A stretch of DNA of 64,000 nucleotides from an uncultured Chthonomonas sp. (GCA_903859705.1 CAIONQ010000061.1:1-64000), one strand, 5' to 3'; shown: positions 55,894-64,000, numbered from the stretch's first letter. The notes: generated by a model from the letters alone, not told the origin. Translations and numbers: made by a program.

Positions 55894-56183
55894 TCAGAAC
55901 CTTTTCAGGCGATGAGGCATTTTTATGAGCGCACGCAACGCTAAATATCCTAGCCGAATATTCAGGGAGGCTTCGCCAGTGTCGGTTGATACCGCACAGG
56001 TGGCGTTTTGTTGCGTCCACCGGAACTCCTGACACCAGCCCTCATCGCTTCCGATCATCACGCAGCAATCGCCGGTTCCACAGTGTGGAATGCGGCGTTT
56101 TTGTTTTTACACCGGCGCACCGCAGCTGCCCGGGATGTGTTGTTTGGCCGGGCTTCCCGGCACTATTTTGAAGGAGTGAATCC
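55894..56183 (+). promoter_or_regulatory. thrS leader with attenuator
   Basis: Between promoter and thrS the RNA can form GGTGG/CCACC and a terminal hairpin followed by T's. This is the layout of transcription attenuation, as in T-box or leader-peptide control of aminoacyl-tRNA synthetases. I cannot find an exact T-box consensus (GGTGGxACC), although CAGGTGGCG resembles part of it; the sensing element is unproven. Confidence 0.55.
56072..56110 (+). terminator. Intrinsic terminator within the thrS leader
   Basis: Stem CGCCG + TTCCA / TGGAA + CGGCG with a small loop and mismatches between, followed by GTTTTTGTTTTT-like T-tract (56100-56110), about 75 nt before the GTG start codon. Confidence 0.8.
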
Positions 56184-57929
56184 GTGAGCGAAGTTGTGCA
56201 CGATGAGCTTTACGATCTGCGCCACAGCACGGCCCACCTGATGGCTCAGGCCGTTGGTGAGCTGTTCCCAGGCGTGAAATATGCCATTGGCCCTCCCATT
56301 GAGGATGGCTTTTACTATGATTTTGATCTACCGCGCCCTATCCGCGAGGAAGATCTGGCCGCCATTGAGGAGCGCATGCTGGAAATCTCCGCGCGCGATC
56401 TCACCATTGTGCGCCAGGAGCTCCCACGGGAAGAGGCCGTTAAACTGGAAGCCGATCTGGATCAGCCTTACAAGGTGGAGCTGATTAACGACCTGCCAGA
56501 AGGCGAAGTGATTTCGTTCTATCGCCAGGGCGAATGGGTAGACCTCTGCCGCGGCCCACATGTGCCCAGCACCGGCAAGCTTAAGCACTTCAAATTGCTG
56601 CACACGGCCGGCGCATACTGGCGCGGCAGCGAAAAGAACAAGATGCTTACCCGCGTATATGGCACGGCATGGTTCTCCAAAGCGGACCTTGAAGACTACC
56701 TGAACCGCGTGGAGGAGGCAAAGAAGCGCGATCATCGTATTCTTGGGCGCGAATTGGGCCTGTTCATGTTCTCGGAGGAAGTTGGCAAGGGCCTGCCACT
56801 GTGGCTGCCAAAGGGTGCCACTCTGCGCGATACACTCATTGACTTCATGAAAGCCGAACAGCTGAAACGTGGCTACCAGGGGGTGGTTACGCCCAATATC
56901 GGCTCCTCCAAGCTCTATGAGAAGAGTGGGCACCTGGTTACGTACCGATCCAAACTCTATCCACTAATGGAAGATCCGGAATCTGGCGAAACCTATGTGC
57001 TTAAGCCGATGAACTGCCCGCACCACATCATGATCTATGCCAACGAACTGCACTCCTACCGGGAGCTGCCTATTCGGCTGGCAGAGTTCGGCACGGTCTA
57101 TCGCTATGAGCAATCTGGCGAACTGACGGGCATGCTGCGCGTTCGAGGATTTACCCAGGACGATAGCCACCTGTTTGTTACCCCGGAACAGCTGGGCGAA
57201 GAGTTTAAGGGCGTTGTAGACCTGATGCTCTACACCCTTAAGCGCCTGGGCCTTACGGATTACCGCGTACGTATCGGCATTCGAGACCCGAAAGATTCCA
57301 AGTACATCGGCAGCGATGAGAACTGGGAAGCTGCTCAGAAAGCCATTATCGACGCTGTTGAAGAGCTCGGTATGGCTTACGAGATAGCAGAGGGCGATGC
57401 CGCATTCTACGGCCCCAAGCTGGATCTGCTTGTGCGGGATGCCCTGCGCCGAGAGTGGCAGATGGGTACCGTTCAGGTGGATTACAACCTGCCAGAGCGC
57501 TTTGAGCTGGAGTACATTGGCGAAGATGGCCAGCGCCACCGCCCAATCATGATCCATCGCGCGCCATTCGGTTCGTTGGATCGTATGATAGGGCTTCTGG
57601 TAGAGCACTATGCCGGTGCATTTCCGTTCTGGCTGGCTCCACAGCAGATTGCCATTATCCCTATTTCGGACAGGCACCACGCCTATGCCGAGCAGGTTAA
57701 TGTGGCGCTGCGCGAAGCAGGCTTCCGATCTGCTTTGGATTCTCGTAATGAGAAAATGGGCAAACGTATTCGGGAAAACGAGATGCAGAAGGTGCCCGTG
57801 ATGCTGGTGCTTGGCGACCGGGACGTGGAGAACAACACGGTTTCGGTTCGCCGCCGCGGCGAGGGAGATCTCGGCGCAAAAACTCTGGAAGAAGCAATTG
57901 CATACTTCAAAGAGTTAAGCGCCCAATAG
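56184..57929 (+). CDS. thrS: Threonyl-tRNA synthetase lacking the TGS domain
   Basis: Charges tRNA-Thr; class II, cytoplasmic. At 581 residues it starts directly at the editing domain (HSTAH at 14-18, then VKYAIGPPIEDGFYYDF; the zinc-like Cys-His site is VDLCRGPHVPS), so the N-terminal TGS domain of about 60 residues present in E. coli ThrRS is absent, as in several other bacteria. The catalytic core carries the zinc Cys of KPMNCPHH and motif 2 FGTVYRYEQSGEL, motif 3 MIHRAPFGSLDR, and a C-terminal anticodon domain. GTG 56184 has AAGGAG 8 nt upstream. A leader with an attenuator precedes it. Confidence 0.96.
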   Translation: MSEVVHDELYDLRHSTAHLMAQAVGELFPGVKYAIGPPIEDGFYYDFDLPRPIREEDLAAIEERMLEISARDLTIVRQELPREEAVKLEADLDQPYKVELINDLPEGEVISFYRQGEWVDLCRGPHVPSTGKLKHFKLLHTAGAYWRGSEKNKMLTRVYGTAWFSKADLEDYLNRVEEAKKRDHRILGRELGLFMFSEEVGKGLPLWLPKGATLRDTLIDFMKAEQLKRGYQGVVTPNIGSSKLYEKSGHLVTYRSKLYPLMEDPESGETYVLKPMNCPHHIMIYANELHSYRELPIRLAEFGTVYRYEQSGELTGMLRVRGFTQDDSHLFVTPEQLGEEFKGVVDLMLYTLKRLGLTDYRVRIGIRDPKDSKYIGSDENWEAAQKAIIDAVEELGMAYEIAEGDAAFYGPKLDLLVRDALRREWQMGTVQVDYNLPERFELEYIGEDGQRHRPIMIHRAPFGSLDRMIGLLVEHYAGAFPFWLAPQQIAIIPISDRHHAYAEQVNVALREAGFRSALDSRNEKMGKRIRENEMQKVPVMLVLGDRDVENNTVSVRRRGEGDLGAKTLEEAIAYFKELSAQ

Positions 57930-57941
57930 GCAGTTATGTGT

Positions 57942-57982
57942 AACAATGCCGGGCAGCCCAATTGGGCTGCCCGGCATTGTTT
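57942..57982. terminator. Bidirectional intrinsic terminator
   Basis: A perfect palindrome of about 40 bp (AACAATGCCGGGCAGCCCAA and its complement) between convergent thrS and the GNAT gene, ending in TT and AA so that it can act both ways. Confidence 0.92.
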
Positions 57983-57994
57983 GTGATTTGAATA

Positions 57995-58507
57995 TCAAAA
58001 GAAGGTTGGAGGATACACCAGGTATCCGCTGAAGTTACATGTCTCATCCAGTGGAAGAGCCATAAACACCGAATCTGGAACCGGGATGTTGCAGCTTATC
58101 CCGAACCGGCTGGCAGGCACAAAGCCAAAGCGTGGGTAATACTCAGGGTGGCCAATTACGGCTATCAGCCGATGCCTCTGTACTGTGCAGATGCGTATGC
58201 CTTCTCGGATAAGCGCACTGCCAACCCCAAGCCGCTGCATCTCAGGTGTTACCGCAACAGGGGCGAGGGCAATTGCAATCCATCTCTCCCCGCCAATTTC
58301 TACTGGCACTGCGCTAAACATGGCATGGCCAACAACCATTCCACCCACTCTGGCGATTAACGATAGCCCTGGCAAGAATCCAGGGGATGCCCGGACACGA
58401 TCCACAATATCCGCCTCGTCTGGCCGGCCAAAAGCGCGCTCGTTTACCTCTCGAATTGCATGTGCATCTGCGGGGCCTTCAGCGGTAACTTCTGTTTTCA
58501 TCTGCAT
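57995..58507 (-). CDS. GNAT family N-acetyltransferase
   Basis: Acetyl-CoA-dependent transferase of 170 residues, cytoplasmic. The acetyl-CoA loop is MQRLGVGSALIREGI, preceded by the strand IAIALAPVAVTPE and followed by AVIGHPEYYPRFGFVPAS, a hallmark of the subgroup related to YhbS. The substrate, probably a small amine or a peptide N-terminus, is unknown. The start is uncertain: 58507 (MQMKTEV) and 58531 both follow the carboxypeptidase stop, and neither has a clear ribosome site. It probably belongs to the same transcript as the M14 gene. Confidence 0.88.
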   Translation of the reverse strand: MQMKTEVTAEGPADAHAIREVNERAFGRPDEADIVDRVRASPGFLPGLSLIARVGGMVVGHAMFSAVPVEIGGERWIAIALAPVAVTPEMQRLGVGSALIREGIRICTVQRHRLIAVIGHPEYYPRFGFVPASRFGISCNIPVPDSVFMALPLDETCNFSGYLVYPPTFF

Positions 58508-58541
58508 GACTGAGTTACGTTTCGTTAGCATATGCTGGCGG

Positions 58542-60368
58542 TTATTTGAGGATGGCGGCAGCCAGTTGTGAGGCATTCAAGCGCAGTACAGGGTAGCGGT
58601 TGAGCGCCTTATCTGCATACTGTGAATGCTCATACAGAAAATCCAGTTTGGCCCGCGCATTCCCGGCAAACTCCGGCTTCTTCATTTGCTTATCAAACTC
58701 CGCTTTAAGCTCAGCGTTCTCTTCCAATAGCTTTGCGGCAATGGGCTCCAGAGCGTAAACCTCGTAGTACTCTTTGCGCTCAAATATAGCATTCATAAGG
58801 CCCCAGTGCACGAGCGAATCTGGTGCTTCGGGCTCAAGCAACTGCATAATTAGCCTGGCTCCTGTTTGTGCAACCGGCACAATTATGGTGCCTACCGGCA
58901 GCGCCCCGGCCTCCATAGCAGTGTGCATTTTGAACTGAGGTTGAAACCGCGATTCAAAAGGCTCCACGGGGAATTTAACGGTATCAAATCTGCTGGTTTC
59001 GAATCGGCCAATAATGGGCTTCTCCAGGCGCTTAAACGCGATTCCGTGAATCGTCAGCCTGTCGATGATTTCTTTCCACTCTGGCGGAATGGCGTAGGCA
59101 GCCGGCGCAGAAACAGTTAATCCTGGCACATATTGATCGCGAATGGTGGTCTCTGTATCTGCCGGGTTCTTGGTCCAGGCTGGTACCATGGTGCCGGTAA
59201 GCGCGCTCTTATAGGGCCGATACTCCAGCCCCTTAAAGGTGAATGGCCTGCTCTCTTTGCTAGTTTCGGCCGTTAGTACAACTGGGTCACCAGCTTTTAT
59301 GTGCTTCTCAGCGGCATCGGCGCGGTGGTTAGCGGCCTTTAGCTCCCGAGCAGTTCTGGCGGCGTATTCCATTACATGTAAATTGATGGAGTAGGTGGCT
59401 TCCACACGCTGCCTGTAAGATTTAAGCATATGCGTTTCCACCAGCATGCTCGGCCGATTGATGGCGGCAAGGTAGCCGGTGGAGTAGCGCGGGCCAAAAT
59501 CTGAGATGGTGAGGCCATCTTTAAGGCGGTTGTAGTTCACATCATCAAAGTAGGGCGCGGTAAGGTAGCCATCCTGCTCTACGCGGGGCAACGCGCCTTT
59601 CAGCATACCCTGTGCCCAATCCACACAGGGTTGAGCCAGTGTTTGTGCGGTTGGCACATCCAACTGTACGGTATATTGCCAGTCGGCACCATCGGTAGTG
59701 TGGTTATCAAAAAAGAAATCTGGCTTCCAGGTATGCAGCAAGCGCAGCATGGCGCGCATTTCATCGCTGTCTGCCTTCATCCAGTCTCTGTTCAGGTTCA
59801 GGTTCTGAGCGGTTGCACGCCAGCCCATCTGCTCTGGCCCATTTTGATTTATACGGTTGTAGGCCCCAAATCGCTCGTGGGCATCTACACTAAAAATAGG
59901 GATTATCAAGATGTTGACTTTATCCAGCAGGGCTGCGCGTTTGCGAGAAATAAGGATATCTCTCGCCAGAATCAAGTCTGCATCTTTGCCCTCAATTTCA
60001 CCACTATGAATACCGTTATTAATAATTATTAGTGGCCGCGCACTGGCAGATGCCTTTGCAGCAGTAAAGCTGTGATCGCCTGTTAGCAATAAAGCAATTA
60101 AATCTCGCCCACGCGGGCTTTTACCAAGAGATATTACGCGTGCCTTATCCGGGGCAGCAGCGGCAAGGCGGTTACAGTATTGCACCGCTTCGGCATAGCG
60201 CCCGGTACGTAAATAGCCAGATCTTTCGTATTCCGTTTTCCAGCCAGTAGCGGCTTTCTGGGCTGTTGCTGCCATTGGGGATACCAGCAGCGATAAACCC
60301 AATGTTAGTGCAACTGATATAGAGGCATAACGGCAGCGTTTATGTGATGATTTGGCCGATCGTTTCAC
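58542..60368 (-). CDS. Secreted M14-family zinc carboxypeptidase
   Basis: A 608-residue metallopeptidase with a signal peptide (ISVALTLGLSLLVS, cleavage near ATAQ). Zinc ligands are the HSGE motif near residue 119 (NNGIHSGEIEGKDA) and a His near 221 (FFDNHTTDG); the catalytic Glu is probably in VETHML near 310. M14 enzymes remove C-terminal residues; this long bacterial type has an extra C-terminal domain of about 200 residues with unknown role. It likely acts outside the cell. GTG 60368 and TTG 60374 are both possible starts. The GNAT gene follows downstream. Confidence 0.9.
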   Translation of the reverse strand: MKRSAKSSHKRCRYASISVALTLGLSLLVSPMAATAQKAATGWKTEYERSGYLRTGRYAEAVQYCNRLAAAAPDKARVISLGKSPRGRDLIALLLTGDHSFTAAKASASARPLIIINNGIHSGEIEGKDADLILARDILISRKRAALLDKVNILIIPIFSVDAHERFGAYNRINQNGPEQMGWRATAQNLNLNRDWMKADSDEMRAMLRLLHTWKPDFFFDNHTTDGADWQYTVQLDVPTAQTLAQPCVDWAQGMLKGALPRVEQDGYLTAPYFDDVNYNRLKDGLTISDFGPRYSTGYLAAINRPSMLVETHMLKSYRQRVEATYSINLHVMEYAARTARELKAANHRADAAEKHIKAGDPVVLTAETSKESRPFTFKGLEYRPYKSALTGTMVPAWTKNPADTETTIRDQYVPGLTVSAPAAYAIPPEWKEIIDRLTIHGIAFKRLEKPIIGRFETSRFDTVKFPVEPFESRFQPQFKMHTAMEAGALPVGTIIVPVAQTGARLIMQLLEPEAPDSLVHWGLMNAIFERKEYYEVYALEPIAAKLLEENAELKAEFDKQMKKPEFAGNARAKLDFLYEHSQYADKALNRYPVLRLNASQLAAAILK

Positions 60369-60490
60369 AGGCAATTATCCATTCTTAGTCGCGTTATTAG
60401 TGAGCAATTGTGACTCTGATAGGGATGCATACGCAGTTAATATATGCGATAATAGATACCTATCCCTTACCTATGGAGGTTTGCCCGCAT

Positions 60491-60778
60491 ATGATTCGAC
60501 GAACACTCGGTCTCACCGCTGTTGGCACCTTGCTCGCGTGCGCCGCTCTGGCGGGCCCGCCCTCAAAGAGCGACAGCAAAGTTGTTGCACTGCACACCTG
60601 CCCCATCACCAACGAAGCGGTGAAGGGTGCTGGCTCTGGTTCTGAGGTGGTTGGCAAGTACAAGGTTACCTTCTGCTGCGCCGGCTGCAAGCCTCAGTTT
60701 GACGCGAAGAGCGCCAAAGAGAAAGACGCCATCCTCGCAAAGATTGCGAAGGCGGAAGCCAGCAAGAAGAAGAGCTGA
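60491..60778 (+). CDS. Exported YHS-like metal-binding protein
   Basis: A 95-residue protein with a signal peptide (LGLTAVGTLLACAALA) and a compact Cys motif: LHTCPITNEAV, then VTFCCAGCKPQFD, matching the YHS domain pattern (C-P-x-T ... F-C-x-G-C ... F). YHS domains bind metals or sit next to heavy-metal ATPases and dehydrogenases. Start at ATG 60491 with GGAGG 11 nt upstream. It is followed by a terminator and convergent with two tiny c-type cytochrome-like genes. Confidence 0.82.
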   Translation: MIRRTLGLTAVGTLLACAALAGPPSKSDSKVVALHTCPITNEAVKGAGSGSEVVGKYKVTFCCAGCKPQFDAKSAKEKDAILAKIAKAEASKKKS

Positions 60779-60812
60779 ATCGCTCCTCTGGCTTACAGGT
60801 GGACATAAAATG

Positions 60813-60865
60813 ATTGCCCCGTTTCTATTGCGGATATCCGCAGAGAAACGGGGCAATTTCTTTTC
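60813..60865 (+). terminator. Intrinsic terminator after the YHS-like gene
   Basis: Perfect 14-bp stem (ATTGCCCCGTTTCT / AGAAACGGGGCAAT) with a 17-nt loop and a TTCTTTTC tail. Confidence 0.9.
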
Positions 60866-60880
60866 AAGAAGAAAAGAGGC

Positions 60881-61180
60881 CTATTCGGCTTTGCCCTGGC
60901 TCGGCTTCAGCTTGCTGGCCTTTTCGGCTGCCTTGATGATTGCCGGGGTGAGGGTCTTGGTCTTGCCAGCCTTCAGCTGGGTCTGGATGGCGGTGCCGTA
61001 GGCGGCCAGCTTGGGCGGAGCGCCGTCATGGCAGGACTGGCAGTTGATGCTGTCCTTCGGGTAGTTCTTCTTCAGAACGGCGACGTACGGCGGGCGAGCC
61101 ATAGCGGCCAGAGTTACAGAAAGGATGCCCAGCGTTGCAGTGCCGGACACGATGGCGCGAACGAGAGTGTTCTTGTTCAT
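60881..61180 (-). CDS. Small exported monohaem cytochrome c-like protein A
   Basis: A 99-residue protein with a signal peptide (AIVSGTATLGILSVTLA) and one haem-binding motif CQSCH at about residues 47-51. A Met ligand is not obvious, so the sixth ligand is unknown. It is a close paralogue of the next gene; both share RPPYVAVLKK before the haem site and a Lys-rich end. Such short single-haem proteins carry electrons in the periplasm or are precursors of larger assemblies. AAGGAGAG lies upstream of the ATG. Confidence 0.85.
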   Translation of the reverse strand: MNKNTLVRAIVSGTATLGILSVTLAAMARPPYVAVLKKNYPKDSINCQSCHDGAPPKLAAYGTAIQTQLKAGKTKTLTPAIIKAAEKASKLKPSQGKAE

Positions 61181-61326
61181 TGCTTCTCTCCTTGACAGAT
61201 TTGACAGATTGGCAATTGATCGGGCGGATAAAATTGCTCAGTTTATAATACCGGATGCGCATAGCATTTGTGACGCTTAATGCAGCATCTGTAGAGTTTT
61301 TTTAATTCAGCAAAGGGTTCATAAAG

Positions 61327-61363
61327 GAACCGCTGCCAAAGGCATTGCCTTGAACAGCGGTTC
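61327..61363 (-). terminator. Hairpin after cytochrome-like gene B
   Basis: GAACCGCTG / CAGCGGTTC, 9 bp, with a 19-nt loop, placed between the two cytochrome-like genes; the minus-strand tail CCTTTATG is only mildly T-rich. Confidence 0.6.
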
Positions 61364-61419
61364 AATAGAAGGACATCGCACAAAACAGGGCTGGCGTAGC
61401 CACCCCTGAAATGGGCAAG

Positions 61420-61716
61420 TTACTTCACGCCTTCCGGCTTGCAACCCTTTTTGCATAGGGCAAGAACCTGAGCGTCTGTAAGTGTCTTCTTGTCCTTGGA
61501 CTTGTCGAGCACGCCCTTGATCGCCTTGCCATACGCGTTGACGGCCGGTGGCTTGCCATCATGGCAGGACTTGCAGTTGATGGTTTCGGCCTTCGGGAAC
61601 GCCTTCTTCAATACCGCCACGTAGGGCGGGCGAGCGAAGGAGGACACACCGATGGAGAGAACTGCGAGGACGGCAGAGGTTGAAATCACTGCTCTGACGA
61701 TGCTGTTTCTGTTCAC
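61420..61716 (-). CDS. Small exported monohaem cytochrome c-like protein B
   Basis: A 98-residue paralogue of the preceding gene with the same design: signal peptide (AVISTSAVLAVLSIGVS), RPPYVAVLKK, haem motif CKSCH near residue 48, and a Lys-rich tail that here holds two more Cys (LCKKGCKP). The extra Cys pair is not in the neighbour and could form a disulfide or bind metal. GGAG precedes the ATG. Tandem arrangement suggests gene duplication. Electron-carrier function is inferred from the haem motif. Confidence 0.85.
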   Translation of the reverse strand: MNRNSIVRAVISTSAVLAVLSIGVSSFARPPYVAVLKKAFPKAETINCKSCHDGKPPAVNAYGKAIKGVLDKSKDKKTLTDAQVLALCKKGCKPEGVK

Positions 61717-61996
61717 GTAAATCTCCTTATTCGTGGGTGCAGACTTTCGTACGATTGTCTGCCGGTTTGCCTATGCAGTTGCGCAGGCATAGCGCCACAG
61801 AATCAAATATACTGGTATATCCGGCATGTATCCTCCCACCACACATGCAACTCTTTCGCAAGCACTCACAGTTATCCACAGATACCGGCAATTAGGGCTG
61901 CTGGAGCACAATTGAACATACAGAATTCACTTTGTGCGCCCTTTGAACCACGCGGGTACAATGGAGTTCCAATCAGCAAACAAGGAGCCAAAGTTC

Positions 61997-62290
61997 ATGG
62001 TTGAGCATATCGTTCTTTTTAAGTGGAAGCCCGAAGCAACGCAGGAGCAGATTGATGCAGCTATTGTGGGGCTGCGTGGTTTGAAGGAACAGCTGCCCTA
62101 TATTGTCGACCTATCAGTTGGCACCAACTACACCGATAGAGGCCAGGGCTTTACCCATGGCCTGGTAGTACGGTTTGCGGATAAGTCTGGTCTGGAGGCA
62201 TACGGCCCTTCGGATGAGCATCAGGCAGTGGTTAAAAACCTCATTGGCCCCATCCGAAGCGATGTGCTGGCTGTAGACTACGAGTTCTGA
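61997..62290 (+). CDS. Dabb (stress-responsive A/B barrel) protein
   Basis: A 97-residue single-domain protein with the ferredoxin-like barrel: start MVEHIVLFKWKPE, then LPYIVDLSVGTNYTDRGQGF and FADKSGLEAYGPSDEHQAV near the C-terminus, all hallmarks of the Dabb family. Members bind small molecules or act as cyclases; the ligand is unknown. AAGGAG lies 9 nt before ATG 61997. The class II aldolase follows 46 nt later on the same strand. Confidence 0.92.
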   Translation: MVEHIVLFKWKPEATQEQIDAAIVGLRGLKEQLPYIVDLSVGTNYTDRGQGFTHGLVVRFADKSGLEAYGPSDEHQAVVKNLIGPIRSDVLAVDYEF

Positions 62291-62336
62291 TTACGAATTG
62301 CACTGTGCGCCTGAAGCAAGATGGAGTGTTCGCATT

Positions 62337-63158
62337 ATGATTGAAGCGCCCTTTCCTTCCCTTTCAGAGCTCATCGGTTATGTGGGCGAGGCGGGACACC
62401 GCCTTGCCGAAATCGATGCAAGCGAAGGTGCTGCCGGCAATATATCCGTGTATATGGGTTGGGATGTGGATCCCACCAGCGTATTCCCGATTCAGGAAGA
62501 GATTGTGCTGCCCACCTCTGCAACCGAACTGGAAGGCGCAAACTTTCTGGTAACCGGATCTGGCAGGCGCCTGCGAGAAATACATCTGAATCCGGGAGCA
62601 AATCTGGGGTTTGTTCGTATTGGGGCAGGTGGCCGCAAGGCAACACTTTTCACATCCGAAGAACGAATTTTTCAGAAGCTCACATCTGAATTCAACTCTC
62701 ACCTTGCTGTTCATAGAGATCAGATAGCGCGTTCTGGCACAAACTTCCATGCGCTTATTCATGCGCAGCCTTTGCACCTGGTTTATCTCAGCCATATAAC
62801 CCGGTATCAGGATATGGGTTACTTTAGCCGGCATGTGCTGCGCTGGCAGCCAGAGTGCATAGTAAACCTGCCAGAAGGGATAGGGTTTGTGCCCTTCATG
62901 CTTCCCGGCTCTCCAGAGTTGATGCTTGCCAATGTGAAGACCATGCGCGATCATAAGATAGTGGTATGGGCGAAGCATGGCATCATGGCACGCTCCGAAA
63001 CTTCCGTAAAGAAGGCATGCGATGTGATAGAGTATGCTGAAACAGGTGCAAAATACGAGTATTTGAACCTTACGAACCATGGCCTGGCCGAGGGGCTAAC
63101 CGAACATGAGATTCGGATGATATGTGACTCGTTTGGAGTGCATCAAAGTTTGTTCTAA
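62337..63158 (+). CDS. Class II aldolase/adducin family protein (RhaD-like)
   Basis: A zinc-dependent aldolase-type protein of 273 residues, similar to rhamnulose-1-phosphate aldolase. GAAGNISVYMG holds the phosphate site, FHALIHAQPLHLVYL has the His pair that binds zinc, and AKHGIMARS the third His. RhaD would cleave rhamnulose-1-phosphate to dihydroxyacetone phosphate and lactaldehyde; fucose or other pathways are also possible. A fucosidase lies elsewhere in the window. ATG 62337 has GGAG 9 nt upstream. Confidence 0.87.
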   Translation: MIEAPFPSLSELIGYVGEAGHRLAEIDASEGAAGNISVYMGWDVDPTSVFPIQEEIVLPTSATELEGANFLVTGSGRRLREIHLNPGANLGFVRIGAGGRKATLFTSEERIFQKLTSEFNSHLAVHRDQIARSGTNFHALIHAQPLHLVYLSHITRYQDMGYFSRHVLRWQPECIVNLPEGIGFVPFMLPGSPELMLANVKTMRDHKIVVWAKHGIMARSETSVKKACDVIEYAETGAKYEYLNLTNHGLAEGLTEHEIRMICDSFGVHQSLF

Positions 63159-63372
63159 CTGGCCGCTTACGCTTCAATCTGGTACCCGCAAACGGCAATC
63201 AGAATCCACTGTACGCAATTGCCGTTTCGGGCCATAATGATTACTCTGTAGCCGGCTTAATACATAGCCGGTAAGAGGCCGGGAGTTATCCCGAGATGCT
63301 GCCCCGAAGTAAGTAAACGCCGCATCTGCGGCAGCGCGGCATCATATAAGATTTTCAGGAGATCGATCGCTC

Positions 63373-64000
63373 ATGGTAGCTACCCCCGTCATCAGCCGCG
63401 CGGCACTCAAAGCCGACTGCCCCCGTAAGGATCTATTTGAGGCGGTCCAGATAGTTGGCCATGCGGTTTCTGGCCGCAGCTCACTGCCGATACTGAGCCA
63501 CATCCTTATTCAGGCAGAAGGCGATGGCCTTCGGCTTGTTGCCACAGACCTGGAGCTTGGCATCTCCTGCCGCATTCCGGCATCCATAAGCGAACCGGGC
63601 GCGTTAACTGCACCATCGCGAACTCTTACAGAAGTGCTTGCTAACCTGCCAGATAAGGGCGAAGTTGCACTTTCAGTTGACAAAAGTCACACAGTGCGGG
63701 TTCATTGCCAGAAATCAGACTACAAGATTCTTGGATTGCCAGCAGAAGACTATCCCAGCCTGCCAGAAGTGCCAGATAGCGTAAGCTTCCGAATTCCACA
63801 GGCACGATTGCGGGAAATGATAAGGCACACACTGTTTGCGGTTTCTACCGATGAAACAAGGCAAATTCTTACGGGCGTGCTCATGGTGTTCGATGGTGCA
63901 TCTCTTCGCCTGGTAGCCACTGATACACATCGCCTCGCATCCATAGAATCGGTAGTGCTGGAAGGCCATGGCAGCCACAATGCCATTATCCCTTCCCGCG
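63373..64000 (+). CDS. dnaN: DNA polymerase III beta subunit (sliding clamp), partial
   Basis: The first 209 residues of the beta clamp, cut by the right edge. The start has KADCPRKDLFEAVQIVGHAV and SSLPILSHILIQAE (first clamp domain), then LVATDLELGISC, LPAEDYPSLP and the second domain with IRHTLFAVSTDETRQILTGV and LRLVATDTHRLA, all as in bacterial DnaN. The ring tethers replicative polymerase to DNA. AGGAG precedes ATG 63373. No dnaA is upstream; the neighbour is the aldolase gene, so the usual dnaA-dnaN arrangement is broken here. Confidence 0.95.
   Translation, partial: MVATPVISRAALKADCPRKDLFEAVQIVGHAVSGRSSLPILSHILIQAEGDGLRLVATDLELGISCRIPASISEPGALTAPSRTLTEVLANLPDKGEVALSVDKSHTVRVHCQKSDYKILGLPAEDYPSLPEVPDSVSFRIPQARLREMIRHTLFAVSTDETRQILTGVLMVFDGASLRLVATDTHRLASIESVVLEGHGSHNAIIPSR

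Noticed and set aside
55894-56183. Calling the thrS leader a T-box riboswitch
   Set aside because: The invariant T-box sequence and an AG-bulge/specifier arrangement could not be matched by eye.
56964-57680. Minus-strand open frame of 238 codons
   Set aside because: Antisense shadow of thrS, which is unmistakable.
62364-63080. Minus-strand open frame of 238 codons
   Set aside because: Antisense to the class II aldolase, whose metal motifs are intact; Cys/His-rich low-quality translation.
1-64000. tRNA or rRNA genes, prophage, CRISPR array
   Set aside because: No GTTCGAATC-type arm with matching acceptor stem, no phage structural genes and no repeat-spacer array were seen.

Overview
The window looks like a chromosome segment of a Gram-negative-type, polysaccharide-degrading heterotroph with roughly balanced base composition. 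The gene mix points to Armatimonadota: several Gfo/Idh/MocA oxidoreductases, a Tat-exported DUF1501 protein, LmbE-type deacetylases, a GH29 fucosidase, a sulfatase, exosortase plus EpsI, prepilin-like proteins, long secreted HEAT-like proteins and an enlarged NusB. This is inference from gene content, since no rRNA or tRNA is present. Housekeeping anchors are deoB, nusB, folD, thrS and a partial dnaN at the right edge.

Left part (1-24.4 kb): sugar and glycan catabolism. It holds a secreted HEAT-like protein (cut by the edge) behind a Tat-exported Gfo/Idh protein, deoB, a molybdopterin oxidoreductase, and a GH140-like plus DUF1593 pair divergent from a nonsense-mutated AraC regulator. A ROK repressor - galT - inositol-phosphatase-like - VOC operon follows, with a sharp promoter and an almost perfect 23-bp palindromic operator. 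Next come further Gfo/Idh genes, DUF1501, an LmbE - NagB-like - Gfo run, a WecG/TagA glycosyltransferase and an Rpn-type nuclease.

Middle (24.4-37 kb): nusB carries an insert of about 200 residues and is followed by folD. An EpsI/exosortase pair follows in which the exosortase lacks its catalytic Cys and His. After an HNH endonuclease lies a roughly 300-nt structured RNA with a consensus promoter and an intrinsic terminator. A membrane MutS-like ATPase, a PhyH dioxygenase, a GH29 fucosidase, a sulfatase and a truncated CDP-alcohol phosphatidyltransferase complete the section.

Accessory part (37-56 kb): a two-gene operon pairs a SARP/BTAD-AAA_35 protein with an AAA_35-TM-coiled-coil-WD40 protein. 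Facing it is a long minus-strand envelope region. This holds a FlgT_C-like exported protein with two small membrane proteins, a VWA lipoprotein plus a beta-rich lipoprotein flanked by a 135-bp direct duplication, two CsgG-like exported paralogues and an outer-membrane barrel. Beyond a decayed ISAs1 transposase lies a cluster of a broken redoxin gene with a poly-G tract, a prepilin-like protein and a ten-cysteine secreted peptide.

Right end (56-64 kb): thrS behind a leader with its own promoter and intrinsic terminator, a GNAT protein, an M14 carboxypeptidase, a YHS-like metal protein, two tiny monohaem cytochrome-like paralogues, a Dabb protein, a class II aldolase and the start of dnaN. Gene decay is a theme: two in-frame stops that look like C-to-T changes, a frameshifted redoxin gene, a frameshifted transposase and a truncated lipid-synthesis gene.
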